24,360 bases of DNA from Pelargonium nanum. Its lineage: Eukaryota > Streptophyta > Magnoliopsida > Geraniales > Geraniaceae. The DNA lies in assembly GCA_036897485.1 (NCBI GenBank), contig JAYMTF010001307.1, forward strand, positions 1 through 24,360, written 5' to 3'. Made by a program: the position numbers and the translations under genes. How positions within the stretch are numbered: the stretch's first letter is position 1; the number at the start of each line of letters is the position of its first letter. The notes beneath the pieces are model-generated. The model searched no databases. It was given only the letters and a program-made list of their open reading frames with translations, and was not told the origin of the DNA. This document shows positions 1-10,400 of this stretch, in pieces.

Positions 1-574
1 TTTTGAAAGCACATGGTATGCCAAAGTTCACCAAAAAAGCTTAGGGGTGCTAGTTGTAAAACATGTAAAGCACAGGGGGTCCATCAGTAATTACCCATAT
101 TTAAAATAAATTGATCCATCTGAGGGTCGATTCAAAAAGGATCACAATGGTCCCAAAGTTGCCAGGGAAAGCCCAAACTGTACTTTTTTCTTAGTGAGTG
201 TGACTCATCACTTGCAAGATGGGACACTGGTAGCTGAAAGCTTTATTAGCATATTCTAACCAGGGATAAAAAACATGTTAGTACTAAGAATGAGAAGTCT
301 TTTTGGGGAATTTTGGATGGTGATTGGTGACTAGCAACAAAAAGGTCTATTTCATGGCCTATGTAACAGTTTAATTAGCTTTATAATTAATGACATATGT
401 TTCAATGGTAGATGATTTTTCACCTAACATTTTCTATTTCACACTATTTCATTACAAAAGTCAAAATTTTAATGAAGCTTAAGTTATGTCTATTAATGGC
501 CACCCCCTACACTTGAATACGATTTTCTGTCTTGATAAAGGTTAATTTCTAATGCATTTTAGTGATATTTCGGT
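1..574. other. Upstream intergenic DNA, no gene seen
   Basis: AT-rich sequence with no coding potential I can support. The first 110 bases include G-rich patches (around 45-75) that look like old repeat debris, but I cannot name a family. Confidence 0.5.
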
Positions 575-700
575 GTAGCTCTTCTTTTTAAATCTAATTA
601 ACTCATCACATACCGTCAACAGGGCGAACTCGAGATCTTAAAAAAAATTGGGAGTGCTTTAACCACTTGGCATAACCTATCTCGGTAGGAATTGCATGAC
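575..700 (-). mobile_element. Decayed tRNA-derived SINE (minus strand)
   Basis: On the minus strand this reads AAGTGGTTAAAGCAC (an A-box-like motif, about 654-668), a T-rich stretch, then CTCGAGTTCGCCC (B-box-like, about 621-633), followed by TGTTGACGGTATGTGATG. The same order and the same post-B-box sequence (TGTCGACGGTATGTGGTG) occur in the better preserved SINE at 12322-12515, so both belong to one family. The 3' half and tail are eroded, no clear target-site duplication was found, and the boundaries are approximate. Confidence 0.6.
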
Positions 701-871
701 TTAAAACTAGGCCTTACAATTTAAAATATTCAATTTTTGTGGATTGCACTTACATTTATTTTCTTGAATATTTTCAATTAACCTAAGGCATGGATAGGAT
801 TAAACTAAAGTCTAGGGCTTTTACTATGTGGGCTAAATTTGCAACTGACAAGTAATCATCATCAGTGCTAC

Positions 872-919
872 AAGCCCATTAGTGAATGTAAGCCCATTAG
901 TGAACGTAAGCCCATTAAC
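872..919 (+). promoter_or_regulatory. Tandem GCCCA (site II-like) repeat array upstream of ARF-GAP
   Basis: An 18-bp unit, AAGCCCATTAGTGAAYGT, is repeated at 872-889 and 890-907, with a third partial copy (AAGCCCATTA) at 908-917. Each unit carries GCCCA, which on the other strand is TGGGC, the core of the plant site II element found in promoters of housekeeping and growth genes. The array lies about 375-420 bp before the ARF-GAP start codon. A regulatory role is inferred from motif and position. Confidence 0.5.
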
Positions 920-926
920 CACACCG

Positions 927-932
927 CACGTG
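927..932. promoter_or_regulatory. G-box (CACGTG)
   Basis: A perfect CACGTG palindrome within GCACGTGC, just downstream of the GCCCA array and about 360 bp before the ARF-GAP ATG. It is a candidate bZIP or bHLH factor site. Function is inferred only from motif and position. Confidence 0.35.
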
Positions 933-1018
933 CTCATTTCCATCTCTCCGCTACATTAGACAAATTCTCATCACTTTCTCTTTTTAGTATTTTCTATGAA
1001 CCTCCTAAATTAAATTAA

Positions 1019-1035
1019 TTATATATAATAATTAA
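1019..1035 (+). promoter_or_regulatory. Possible TATA region of ARF-GAP gene
   Basis: A run of TATATATAAT character about 260-270 bp before the start codon. If used, it implies a 5' leader of roughly 230 bases. The surroundings are AT-rich, so this could be chance, and the gene may be TATA-less. Confidence 0.25.
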
Positions 1036-1291
1036 AAAAGAGCGCAGCAACAAGGATCAGCAAAGCAACAGTAATATCCACCTCAAAATCCATTCCACGT
1101 TTTCGGTGATCACCAATTTATCCTCTCCGGCACCCAATAAATCCCCATTTTTGTAAATTCCGTTTTTTTCCCATTTCCCATTTTTTATTTTTTCGATTCA
1201 GTTTCAGAAATATTCAGAGATCCCTGTATTCTTTAATCTTCGTAAAAGATTTGTAAATTCCGATTCAGCCGGATCGGATTTGACCTCAAAA

Positions 1292-4273
1292 ATGGCGGCA
1301 GCGAGACGCCTCCGGACGCTGCAATCGCAGCCGGGCAACAAGATCTGCGTCGATTGCTCCCAGAAGAACCCTCAATGGGCCTCCGTCTCGTACGGCATCT
1401 TCATGTGCCTAGAGTGCTCCGGCAAGCACCGTGGTCTCGGCGTCCACATTTCCTTCGTCCGATCAGTCACCATGGACTCCTGGTCCGAGATCCAGATCAA
1501 GAAGATGGAGGCCGGCGGCGGCAACGACAACCTCAACGCTTTCTTCGCCCAGTACGGCGTCCCAAAAGAGACCGATATCGTCGCCAAATACAACACCAAC
1601 GCTGCCGCCGTCTACCGCGATCGCATTCAGGCCATGGCCGAGGGCCGCCCCGGGCGGCACCCGCCGGTCGTCAAGGAGAGCATCGGCGGCGGCGTCGGAA
1701 CGAAGAAGCCGCCGTTGGCTCAAGGCGGCGGGAGCGCCGGGAGGAGCCCCGTGAGTGGCGGCAATGGAGGGTGGGATAGTTGGGACAATGAGGATGCGGT
1801 CAGATCAGCGAATGATATAAGGAGGAACCAGACTGTGGGAGATTTCAGGGGCGGGAACGGCAATGGTGGACACGATGATGCGCCGGTGAGGTCTAAGTCG
1901 ACGGAGGATATTTATTTGCGAACGCAATTGGAGGCTTCGGCGGCGAACAAGGAGACGTTTTTCGCCAAGAAGATGGCGGAGAATGACTCGAGGCCGGAGG
2001 GTCTCCCGCCCTCGCAGGGAGGGAAGTATGTGGGGTTTGGATCGAGTCCCAATACTCCTCCTCCTCCGAGGAACGATTCCGAGGGCGATGTTTTCTCTGT
2101 TGTTTCTCAGGTGATCTGTTACTTATTTTCAATTATTGTGTGGAAATGATTCGACTTATTTGTCGATAATTTATAACATTGTGGTTTTGTGTAGGGCATT
2201 GGTAGATTATCTATGGTTGCTGCATCGGCTGCAAATGTAGTCCAAGCCGGGACAAAGGAGATCACTTCTAAGGTACGGGATGTTTATTCTTGCTTTCTTA
2301 GATGATCATTTATAAGTTCTATGTTTTTTTTCATTCTTAATATGCCACATTGCCACTTCCCATTGTTAACAATGAAACTGGGTTTTAGTAATGAAAGGTG
2401 TGATATTATGCTGGTTTGGGTTTGGATGGTGATGATTTTGCTCATTAGAATGATTAATGTGAAACATATAATTCCAAACTTACTGTATATGGCAAACTTG
2501 CTTATGCAGAGTTAACGAATAGTGCTTTGTAGTGTCTTCCTCTGTCATGGGGTCTTGATAGTAGATATCATTAATTATTAAATACTCCCTCTGTCCCATG
2601 ATAAGTATCATGTTTCACTTGCAATTTTGTCCCAAAATAAGTGTCTTCTTTCCTTTTTAAGAAGTTAATTATGCATGAATAGCCAATAGTGTCCCTATAA
2701 TAACTTAATTAGTATCCTTTAAGATTGTTACCACAGATGTGCATGATGATAGAAGAGAAATATACAAAGCTAGCTAACTTCTAGTTTTTCTTAAAATAGA
2801 AAACATGACACTTATTTTGGGAAGGAGAATAACTATATTGTTAGGAAAAACATAGCATGAAAAGTTTTGAAGATTTCCTCAGTCTTTGTGTTCATTTAAC
2901 TGCTTAGACTTGCCATCCAACATTGCTCTTTCAAGTTAAGAGTAGCTTTGGTTTTGATGGCTTTCATTGTTCCATAAATTTGGTTTATATCATGCAACTA
3001 ATGTTAATATAAATGTCTTCCAACTAGTATCGTCTCATAGCCAGAATCGATGTTAATGTAATCTAACATGGTCTCCATTTTCAGTTGATTAACTCTGTTC
3101 CAGATCTTATGGATCCTAATTTTTGTGCGCTTTGTTTGTCTTCATATTTTCACATCATTTGGTTCTACACTCTTAATCAAAGTAAACTTAGTTTTTGGTC
3201 ATGGAATAAGCCTAGAGGACCACTGAATGTAAAGTTCTCTTTATAAGCCTGGTAACAATGCATTACAAACAAATTTGAACTTTTTAGCCTTAGGTAGTTA
3301 GGTTAGAAGGTCCTTGACTGGGAGGATAGATCCATGTCCATTTGGCAAGTCCTATTTTAGTTGTCTATTAAATAGGATTTGACAAAAGTAGTTCTCTTAC
3401 TCTTAAGTTTTTTCCGTAAATTTTTTATATATGTTGGACGATGATGCATACTTTATTGATGCATCAATTCTGGGTAATCATGGAGTTATATTGCCCAAAT
3501 ATTCCACTTGTTTATGTCTCATGCATTACAAAGGGCAGCTGGCTGATTGTTTTTTAGAGTTGAGTGTGTTTACCTAATATACTGTAATAGCTCTTAAACT
3601 ATATTCCAGAATATTCTCAGCTTGTTTATAGCTTAAAGCCTTCAACTATTCACTTGTTATTTAGATGGTACTGATCTTCAAGGAAAGCCTGTATTTATTG
3701 TGGTGTCATTTTTAAACCTACAATTTAAATTCGAAAGCATTGGATGCATGAGTAAGCTTTCTTCTTTCACTACAGGTGAAGGAAGGTGGCTATGATTACA
3801 AAATGAATGAAACTGTCAATGTTGTCACGGCAAAAACATCAGAGATTGGGCAAAGAACATGGGGAATCATGAAAGGGGTAATGGCGTTGGCTACACAGAA
3901 GGTTGAGGAGTATGCTAAAGATGGTGGCTGGAATAATGAGAACTGGCAACAAAATGAAAGTGAGAGTAATGGGTATCATCAGGACTATAGACATGAGAAC
4001 AAGGGATATAACTCTCCTTCTGGAGGGCAACCCTCATCAAGTGAGCATTCCAATTCTTACAACACAAGTTCTTGGGATGATTGGGGCCAGAAAGACAATA
4101 GGAAGGAAGAATCAGCAAAGGCTGCTCCATCACATGACAATGATGGCTGGGCTGGTTGGGATGATGGTAAAGATGATGGATTTGATAATTTCGACCAGAG
4201 CTCATCTGATAAGAAAGATGACGGTCACAGTGGGAAATCGGATACGGAGTGGACAGGAGGTGGCTTTCACTAA
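1292..4273 (+). CDS. AGD7: ADP-ribosylation factor GTPase-activating protein (AGD6/AGD7 type)
   Basis: Three exons, 1292-2110, 2195-2272 and 3776-4273, all joined in phase 0, encode 464 aa; plant AGD6/7 proteins are about 455-460 aa. The protein stimulates GTP hydrolysis by ARF1-type GTPases at the Golgi (COPI traffic). The N-terminal ArfGAP domain (about residues 1-120) has the zinc finger C19-x2-C22-x16-C39-x2-C42, followed by [10 protein letters not shown] with the catalytic arginine finger at R47. The middle (about 120-270) is Gly/Pro/Ser-rich with a conserved block ([11 protein letters not shown]...[10 protein letters not shown]). Residues 274-345 form Ala/Gly/Ser/Thr-rich amphipathic stretches like the curvature-sensing regions of ArfGAP1-type proteins. 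The tail is acidic with WDDW, GWAGWDD and similar motifs. The start is the ATG at 1292: an in-frame TTG lies upstream, but family proteins begin MAA-RRLR. Splice sites are CAG|GTGATC, TAG|GGC, AAG|GTACGG and CAG|GTG. The choice between symbols AGD6 and AGD7 is not secure. Confidence 0.95.
2583..2831. mobile_element. Stowaway-like MITE in ARF-GAP intron 2
   Basis: The left end reads TA-CTCCCTCTGTCCCA, the classic Stowaway (Tc1/mariner) terminus with its TA target site. The right end reads TTTTGGGAAGGAGAATA, an imperfect inverted match. Subterminal ATAAGTGTC (left) faces GACACTTAT (right), and the element is about 250 bp with no coding capacity. It lies wholly inside intron 2 (2273-3775), which is much longer than intron 1. 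The degraded right end suggests an old copy. Confidence 0.8.
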
Positions 4274-4274
4274 G

Positions 4275-4629
4275 GTTAGTATCTGGTGAACAGTTTGCTT
4301 TTCTTTCTTTCTTTTTTTTTTTTTACTATTTAATATGAAATTTGACTTGCAAGGCAATTTAGTTATTGAACACTAAAAAACATCAATGTCTAATTGCAAA
4401 TTAATTAGGACTAGTCTGTTTTGGTTAGTAAATTTCAATCAAATTTTGATTTGTGGTGGCAAGTCTAGAAATTTTGTTTTCTTATCTGCGAATCAACTAT
4501 TCTAAATCTTAAATTTCTCTTTCAGAAAAAATGTTAAGTTTCATTCTTGTTTTGTATGTATTGAATCCTTTGTGTCACAGTTTTTGCAACTTAGATGTTT
4601 TTTCTTGTGTGTGAAATTTGTATGGTCAG
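4275..4629 (+). other. Probable intron in the 3'UTR of ARF-GAP
   Basis: Immediately after the TAA stop the sequence reads TAAG|GTTAGT, a good donor. A pyrimidine-rich tract follows at 4298-4324. An acceptor (TATGGTCAG) ends at 4629. The sequence after it shares clear similarity with a second copy that begins after another CAG (near 6208), so this boundary may be a real exon edge. Transcript data would be needed to confirm it. Confidence 0.4.
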
Positions 4630-4990
4630 GTGGGATCATTTTACAAGTGACATGGTGGACAAAACTCTGTTGTATAGCTCAGGACTGGCTGGGATGATAA
4701 TGGAGATGAAGATGGGAACTTCTACCATAGTGCAGGTCCTAAGAGAGAGTTGGCATTGAAAGCTTTGCAATTGGATGGGAAATTTTTGCCCGTAGTGTGG
4801 GTGGTAGATACTTTTCTGAGGCTAGCATGTTTATTACAGCAACTCCTTGCTTTATTTTACTTTCCCTCCTTGATTCCATTTTTGAATTTTTATACATAAG
4901 TTCTTGTGGTCATTTTTGTTTGTTTGAAAGTAGTTTTTTTTATATATGTACAATTGGTCAAAAGGGGTAATTGCCCATTCAGAAGAGAAC
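4627..4990 (+). repeat. Duplicated segment, copy A (probable ARF-GAP 3'UTR)
   Basis: This segment aligns over about 300 bp with 6205-6500. Shared blocks in the same order include CAGGTG-GATCATTT, GGCTGGCTGGG or GACTGGCTGGG, GGTAGATAC...AGGCTAG, CAGCA-CTCCTTGCT and ATAAGTTCTTGTGGTC. An acidic TGGGATGATAATGGAGATGA stretch (4690-4709) resembles the WDD-coding part of ARF-GAP exon 3 (4153-4175), so the segment may descend from an extra 3' coding block. No open frame supports present coding. Confidence 0.6.
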
Positions 4991-5041
4991 AGTATGTGCT
5001 ACTTGAAATTGGAAATTTGAACTGTATATGTGAATGTAGTT

Positions 5042-5047
5042 AATAAA
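5042..5047 (+). terminator. Candidate polyadenylation signal for ARF-GAP
   Basis: AATAAA at the downstream edge of copy A, about 770 bp after the stop codon, or about 415 bp of UTR if the putative UTR intron is removed. AATAAA-like words are frequent in this AT-rich DNA, so the assignment is tentative. Confidence 0.25.
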
Positions 5048-5099
5048 TTAATTGGTTGAATCTTTCACCATAATGTGCTCCATATTGAAGAGGATGATG

Positions 5100-6180
5100 T
5101 ATTTCTCATTACAGGTATCTTGCCGAGGGCTGGAGCCTTTGGGCGAGGTCCACTGCCGAAAACAAGAACAACACTTGTTTCACAGGTTACGAAATCAAGC
5201 TTATATGGATGTCGAACTCGGGACTTAAGGAATAAGGGTTGATCACGAGTTCCCTATACTGCTCATACAATATAGCTGTTGCTAAGTTCAACATAATTAG
5301 ATGAATAAGATGCATAGCACAATATAATTTTATGACATTTTTCTAGAAACAATATTTATAATCTAAGAAAAAAGAATCGCACCATGATTTATTGGCGGAG
5401 ACTTTTAACCAATACATCATGGCCAACAAGGTCATGTCACATCATTGATTAATATCATAGCCGCTCCAATGAATTTTTCAACTAACATTTCTGATACTCT
5501 TATAATTTTATATGTATCCCTTCACACTCCAAATTTCGAAATTATTAATGGTCGCGGACTCACGAGTTTGGGCCCATTTACTAGTGTTCGTTACATGAAC
5601 AAAGAAGCTAGTTCTCAAGTCAGCTTCGATCCCTCGAACCTTGGCGTTCGTGAGCGTGAATCAATTTTGGTATTTGGTAGCTTCACTGTCAGTGCTTCGG
5701 TTTTTCTGAGGAAGGAGAAGGACGATTTCATGCTTCCGGTCGATGAAATTTTTTCCCAATAGGTAACCCAATTGATTTTATTTATGTGTTGATTGCAGAG
5801 AATTTGATTCACATCAGTTACGCCAATAAATTCCAGAGTTCAGTAGACAATTAACACTAGTTTTAGGCGATCAGAAACCCTAAATGCGTTGTAGAGCTTT
5901 ATGTTTGCGTAAATGTTGCTTGATTGAGAGCTCCATGGCTTCAGTTTAGTTTCTTTTGGTGTTTGTTTCTAAATTTGAAAGCAATTTAGGAGGAAGCAGA
6001 GGCCCACATTTTGTATATGCAATCCTTTTGGATATAAGCCTATATCTGTATGATGTTGGTATGACATAACATGAGGGACCTTTTATCTATAATGGGAGAT
6101 GTTGAGGGACCTTTTCTTAACTTTGTGTGGTTCAAGGTAGTTTATATGTCGACAAACATAAGCACAATAGAGGACTGATG
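5100..6180. other. Unexplained DNA between the two duplicated segments
   Basis: About 1.1 kb lying between copies A and B. It contains patches of higher GC (5113-5160 and 5560-5750) that differ from the surrounding AT-rich DNA. A 105-codon open frame (5445-5762) has no domain I recognise and no splice context. The piece TGTCGAACTCGGGACTTAAG (5209-5228) reads like the ends of several plant repeats. It is best regarded as inserted or decayed repeat DNA of unknown family. Confidence 0.35.
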
Positions 6181-6204
6181 ACCAATCGTGTTTGTTTCAT
6201 GCTC

Positions 6205-6500
6205 AGGTGAAATCATTTCACACGTAACGTGGAGGATGAAAATCTGTGCTAGTGTTCATAATTGGTGGACAGCCGGCTGGCTGGGCGATGCTAAAGATAG
6301 ACATAATAAGGAGAGCTGTTCACAACTTGAAATTGGATCTCATATGAGTGGTAGGTACGTTTTTTTTTCAAGGCTAGTATTTTTGCAGCATTCCTTGCTT
6401 CTTCTTTTTTATCATTATTTTAAACTTTACAATAAGTTCTTGTGGTCTTGCTTGTATGAAAGTTGTTGTCGAAAGGTTATTAGCCAGCCAAATGAGTTCT
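6205..6500 (+). repeat. Duplicated segment, copy B
   Basis: A diverged copy of 4627-4990, located 1.58 kb downstream in the same orientation (see copy A for shared blocks). The final 45 bp, around ATAAGTTCTTGTGGTC (6432-6447), are the most alike. A 107-codon open frame (6188-6511) crosses it, but it ends in low-complexity hydrophobic sequence translated from T-rich DNA and is not a credible gene. Confidence 0.6.
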
Positions 6501-6612
6501 GTTGCTTGTGAGTGTGACTGTGCACAATACACTATCTGTTTCTAGAGTTTTCTAGGCATTGTCATCTCTGTGGTTGTTATTTTTTCTTCATGGATTAGTA
6601 ACTCTTGTGGAT

Positions 6613-6637
6613 AGAGTGAGAGTGAGAGAGAGAGAGA
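6613..6637. repeat. GA microsatellite
   Basis: A slightly interrupted (GA)n tract of about 25 bp, beginning AGAGTGAGAGTGAGAGAG. Length polymorphism is likely; no function is implied. Confidence 0.85.
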
Positions 6638-6659
6638 TTCTGTGTTTGCCATGTAGTCT

Positions 6660-7215
6660 TAAGACAGTGATATTCAATGTTCTTTGCACGTGAAATTTCC
6701 TTTTAAGTTCTGATGTGAATGTGTCAAGTTGGACACACATGATAATGGAATTGGATTGTTCTCATCTTAGCTGGTTTTTTGTCAACATGTGTTTCAGTTA
6801 GTAACACATATTTTGCATGCCATTGACATTTTAGTAGTGATATTCAATGTTCTCTGCTAGTACAAATTTCCTTTTTAGTTTTGATCATGTGGATTGTCAA
6901 GTTGGATACATGCATCATATCCATGATATTGGATTGCTTGGTTTAGTTGATTCTTTGCCACCCAGTGTTTCGTGAATTTGATTTGTTATTTCAACAGATC
7001 CTATATTAACTTGAGATGTCAGTTCAGTTAGCAGCACATGTTCGGTGTATCATTGCCATTTTAGTCATTTACACAGTGACATTCAATGTTCTTTGCATGT
7101 GAAAATTCCTTTTTAGTTTACTATATCCTGTTGGATACGCACATGATACATGATACGTTGCTTGTTTTGATATTCTTTGCATGTAAAATTTCCTTTTTTA
7201 GTTTGATGCGATCTC
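6660..7215 (+). repeat. Degenerate tandem repeat, 3-4 units
   Basis: A module beginning GTGATATTCAATGTTCTTTG, then TGAAATTTCCTTTTTAGTT, then a GTTGGATAC(A) block with CATGATA, recurs at about 6667, 6837 and 7076, with a shortened fourth copy at about 7168. A second shared block (CAGTTAGTAACACAT or CAGTTAGCAGCACAT, then CATTG-CATTTTAG) precedes units 2 and 3. Spacings are 170, 239 and about 93 bp, so units have gained and lost sequence. It lies between the convergent 3' ends of ARF-GAP and CHX gene 2. Confidence 0.75.
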
Positions 7216-7465
7216 CGGTTGGATACTTGAATTGTTTGTTTTAGGAATGGATAAACAATTAAACATATATCACAATTCGATTCGAGATAAACATACGTAG
7301 AGTGTTTCATTAATGTATAGTAAAGTTCACTCTTATCATTGTTAAGCTAAACTCCTTATTTATACTATTCCTGCCATATGGAGTCTGAAATGGTTCAATG
7401 GACAATTTATATACGAGATCAGTTGACAGTAAAGAGCTCATGCATCCATCTATACCCTTCAACCG
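7216..7465. other. 3' flank of CHX gene 2
   Basis: AT-rich sequence immediately downstream of the gene 2 stop codon on the minus strand, expected to hold its 3'UTR. No perfect AATAAA is seen on the minus strand close to the stop; AT-rich variants such as TATAAATAAG (about 7352-7361) could serve. Confidence 0.35.
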
Positions 7466-10400
7466 TCATACAAATGATTCTTCAATTGTGACCATAGAAT
7501 CATTGTGCCCAATAGTCTCTATGGCCTGATTCTTTTTCGCCTGTGTCAAGTCGTGTTGTTGGATCACGAGCACAGATGAGACTATATCGTGGCCTGCTGA
7601 AGCCAGTATGTTTCCAATGGGCCCCAACTCGGTGTGCTCATGTTGGTTGTCTGCCAGTTTTGCGGCCATAGTTGATAGGACCTTGCCCTTCCCTGCAATG
7701 ATGAGGTCATACTCTCCACTCTTCCCAACTGATAAAACATCCTCCACTAAGTCCTCGATCTCCTTCTCCACATAATCCACTATCCCGAGCCACTTCTTTC
7801 GAAATTCCTCCACTGTAGAATTATCCGTCTCCTGATTTAAAGTTACACGTCAATATTCATCAGAAGTATGTTAAACATTTTCAGGGATAGGATCATAGGA
7901 ATATGGTTTGGTGAAGTTAATTTTATTTTACCTTCTCTTCTTTTGCAAGAAACCGCATTAGTGTTACCCTAATAGCTGGATGCTCTGCCATTCTCCCACC
8001 CAACTCCAAAGCCTCCAGATCACCTTGTCCGCTGAAGACCATAAGGCAAACCCTCTTCGGTCTGGTGGCTGGAAGCCCCGCCCCAGCCTGCTCGGACACG
8101 CCACCAAATCCGCGGTCAACCAGCACTGCCACCGAACACGGTGCACTGTTCAGCACCCTCTGATTCACCACTCTCCACCCATGTCCCACATTCTGCATCA
8201 ATGTCTCGTCATGATCCTCGCCTCTCCTATGCTTGTGGAAGGGAAGGACGATCATTGCCACTCTCTTTTCTTCGGCCACGTGGCATATATCCTCGTGCAT
8301 TGTTGAAAGTGCCGAAATGGCTGTGGAGTGGCGGATGCTGACCTTGCCAACCTGGCCGTACGCCGCCAGGGAGACGGCAATTTGGTCGTGGGACACGCCT
8401 CGCCTGAAGCGGTTGATGAAGGGAAAACCGTTCTTGCGGGCACGTTGGACCATCATGATGGAGGAGGAGCGGTCAGTGAGCTCGACAAGGTGCATGACAT
8501 AGAGTTTGAGTGAGGATTTATTAGTGGCTCGGATGGAGTCGATGAGGTTGATGAGGGAGGGCACGTTTCGGGGTCCGTGGATGCAGGCCAGGATTCGAAG
8601 CTCTTCCTGTGATTGAGAGCTCTCAGTGAGACGCTTTGATTGCCTAAGATTTTGGCGCGCTGGCTTGTAGATGGCCATCACTGCTGGGGTGGTCATGAAG
8701 GTTGTAAATAGTGCCATGAGGACTAAAATGGCAAACATCTCGTCGTTCAGTACCTGCTTGTCATTGGCAATTTCAAATTTTTGTACGTTAGTTTCAAAAT
8801 ATGAATAAGCTATGAGAGTAGTAACCATAAATGTATTTATATATTTATAATAATTCTAAAAATTCATTCATATTTTTATTTATGAATGAAATTAGATTCA
8901 TTACGTATGGATTGAAATCCGAGCTTTAAACTACTCGGTCAATGAGACGATGATGACTAATGCTCTTTTAAGTAAAATGCATTAAAAATTATTATGTGGT
9001 AATAAAAGTATTGTGTGCAGATCTTGTTCGTAAAAATCACAACATAGATTTTCTGTATCGTGATTTCATGATATTATTATATTGTGATTTAAGGTTTGTC
9101 ATATTCTCTATTATTGGTAGGAAAAGGGAGATCTGTTTTCTTGCTTTCTTATAATAAATCGTCTAAATATATTAGTATGTGCTTGATTAGAATGAAATCT
9201 AAAAAAAGTAGTGGAGAATATATAGGTTAATGATATAGGACATGCATAATTGACATGCACATACAAAATAGATCAGTATCATCACACTATGAAATGCAAT
9301 TGATTTGAGTACTCTTTTATGATATGAACAACTTTTTTACCCACTAAACTAGCAAAATGATGGAATAATTAGTGGTTACTTCACTTTAAAAATCTGGATA
9401 GTGACCCTAAAAATGGAAATTGTACTAACATTTTCTTTAGTCTAAAATGGTGTTATATCATACATTAACAGTAGCTCTCTTATTTTTCTCATAAAAATTC
9501 TTCTCTAATCTAATGATATTCCAACTTATAACTTCAATGAAAAAAATTGAAACCAAATTTAGGACTATAAATGGGAGAACAATTCCCAGTGACATGCATA
9601 AATTAAGTATTAATTTTTCTATAATACAAGTCTTGAGCCCAAAATTATCAACAAACAATAAAATTACTTAGAAACTGGCAAAACTATCTTCTAATAATGA
9701 AAATATGCATAATTATTCACGCCTGAACAGGCTGAACATATCCACATGTTAGTTACAAAACCGTTAACAATACAAAAAAAGAGTCTAACCTTTTTCTCCT
9801 TGCCAATGTTGAGAACAATGAGCTCCACCAAGCCCTTGGTGTTCATGAGCACCCCAAGCGCCAGCGACTCCCTCGCCGGAATCATACACAGCATCGCCAC
9901 CACAAACGTCCCCAAAATCTTGCCGGCGCACGCCGTCGATATCACCAGCACCAGCAGCCCCCACGCCTCCGCCCCCTCTATCTTCCCCACATCCGTCTTC
10001 AACCCGCTCGACGCAAAGTACAGCGGCAACAACAATCCCGTCACAAAGTCCTCAATCCTCTTTATCACCCTCGCCGGAAACTCACCGCCCTTCGGAATTA
10101 TCAGCCCGAACACAAACGCCCCAAATATCGCGTGAATTCCGATCAAATCGGTCATAAACCCTGACATCATGACTCCGGCCAGGGTCAGGCATATGTAAGC
10201 CTCGTCTATCAAGTCCTGCTCCGACGAGCATTTCCGGGCGACCCACGTCATCACCGGCCGGACCGCCACCATCATGAAAACCACGAACGCCACGCCGGAG
10301 AACAGGACCCAGACCGATATCAAGGGGCTACTGTGCGATCCATTTCCGGCGAGAGCCACCGCGAGGGCGAGGAGGATCCAGGCTGCCACGTCATTGAAAG

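Noticed and set aside
1280..1291. Extended ARF-GAP start (TTG, adding four residues)
   Set aside because: It uses a non-ATG start; the ATG at 1292 gives [15 protein letters not shown], matching the usual N-terminus of the family.
2111..2149. Open frame continuing after ARF-GAP exon 1
   Set aside because: It is intron read-through: a good GT donor follows VVSQ, and the frame resumes with conserved residues at 2195.
2321..2515. 64-codon frame inside ARF-GAP intron 2
   Set aside because: AT-rich intron sequence with no homology or splice support.
5445..5762. 105-codon frame between the duplicated segments as a gene
   Set aside because: No recognised domain, no promoter or splice context, and an unrelated antisense frame of similar quality overlaps it.
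6188..6511. 107-codon frame over copy B as a gene
   Set aside because: The C-terminal half is translated from T-rich low-complexity DNA, and the matching frame in copy A is broken by a stop.
8754..8828. N-terminal 25 residues of the open frame before VLNDE in CHX gene 2
   Set aside because: Intron read-through upstream of the CAG|GTA acceptor; the family sequence continues directly from EKK to VLNDE.
9458..9658. 66-codon hydrophobic frame as a membrane peptide
   Set aside because: It lies inside intron 2 of CHX gene 2, and its hydrophobicity follows from AT-rich codons.
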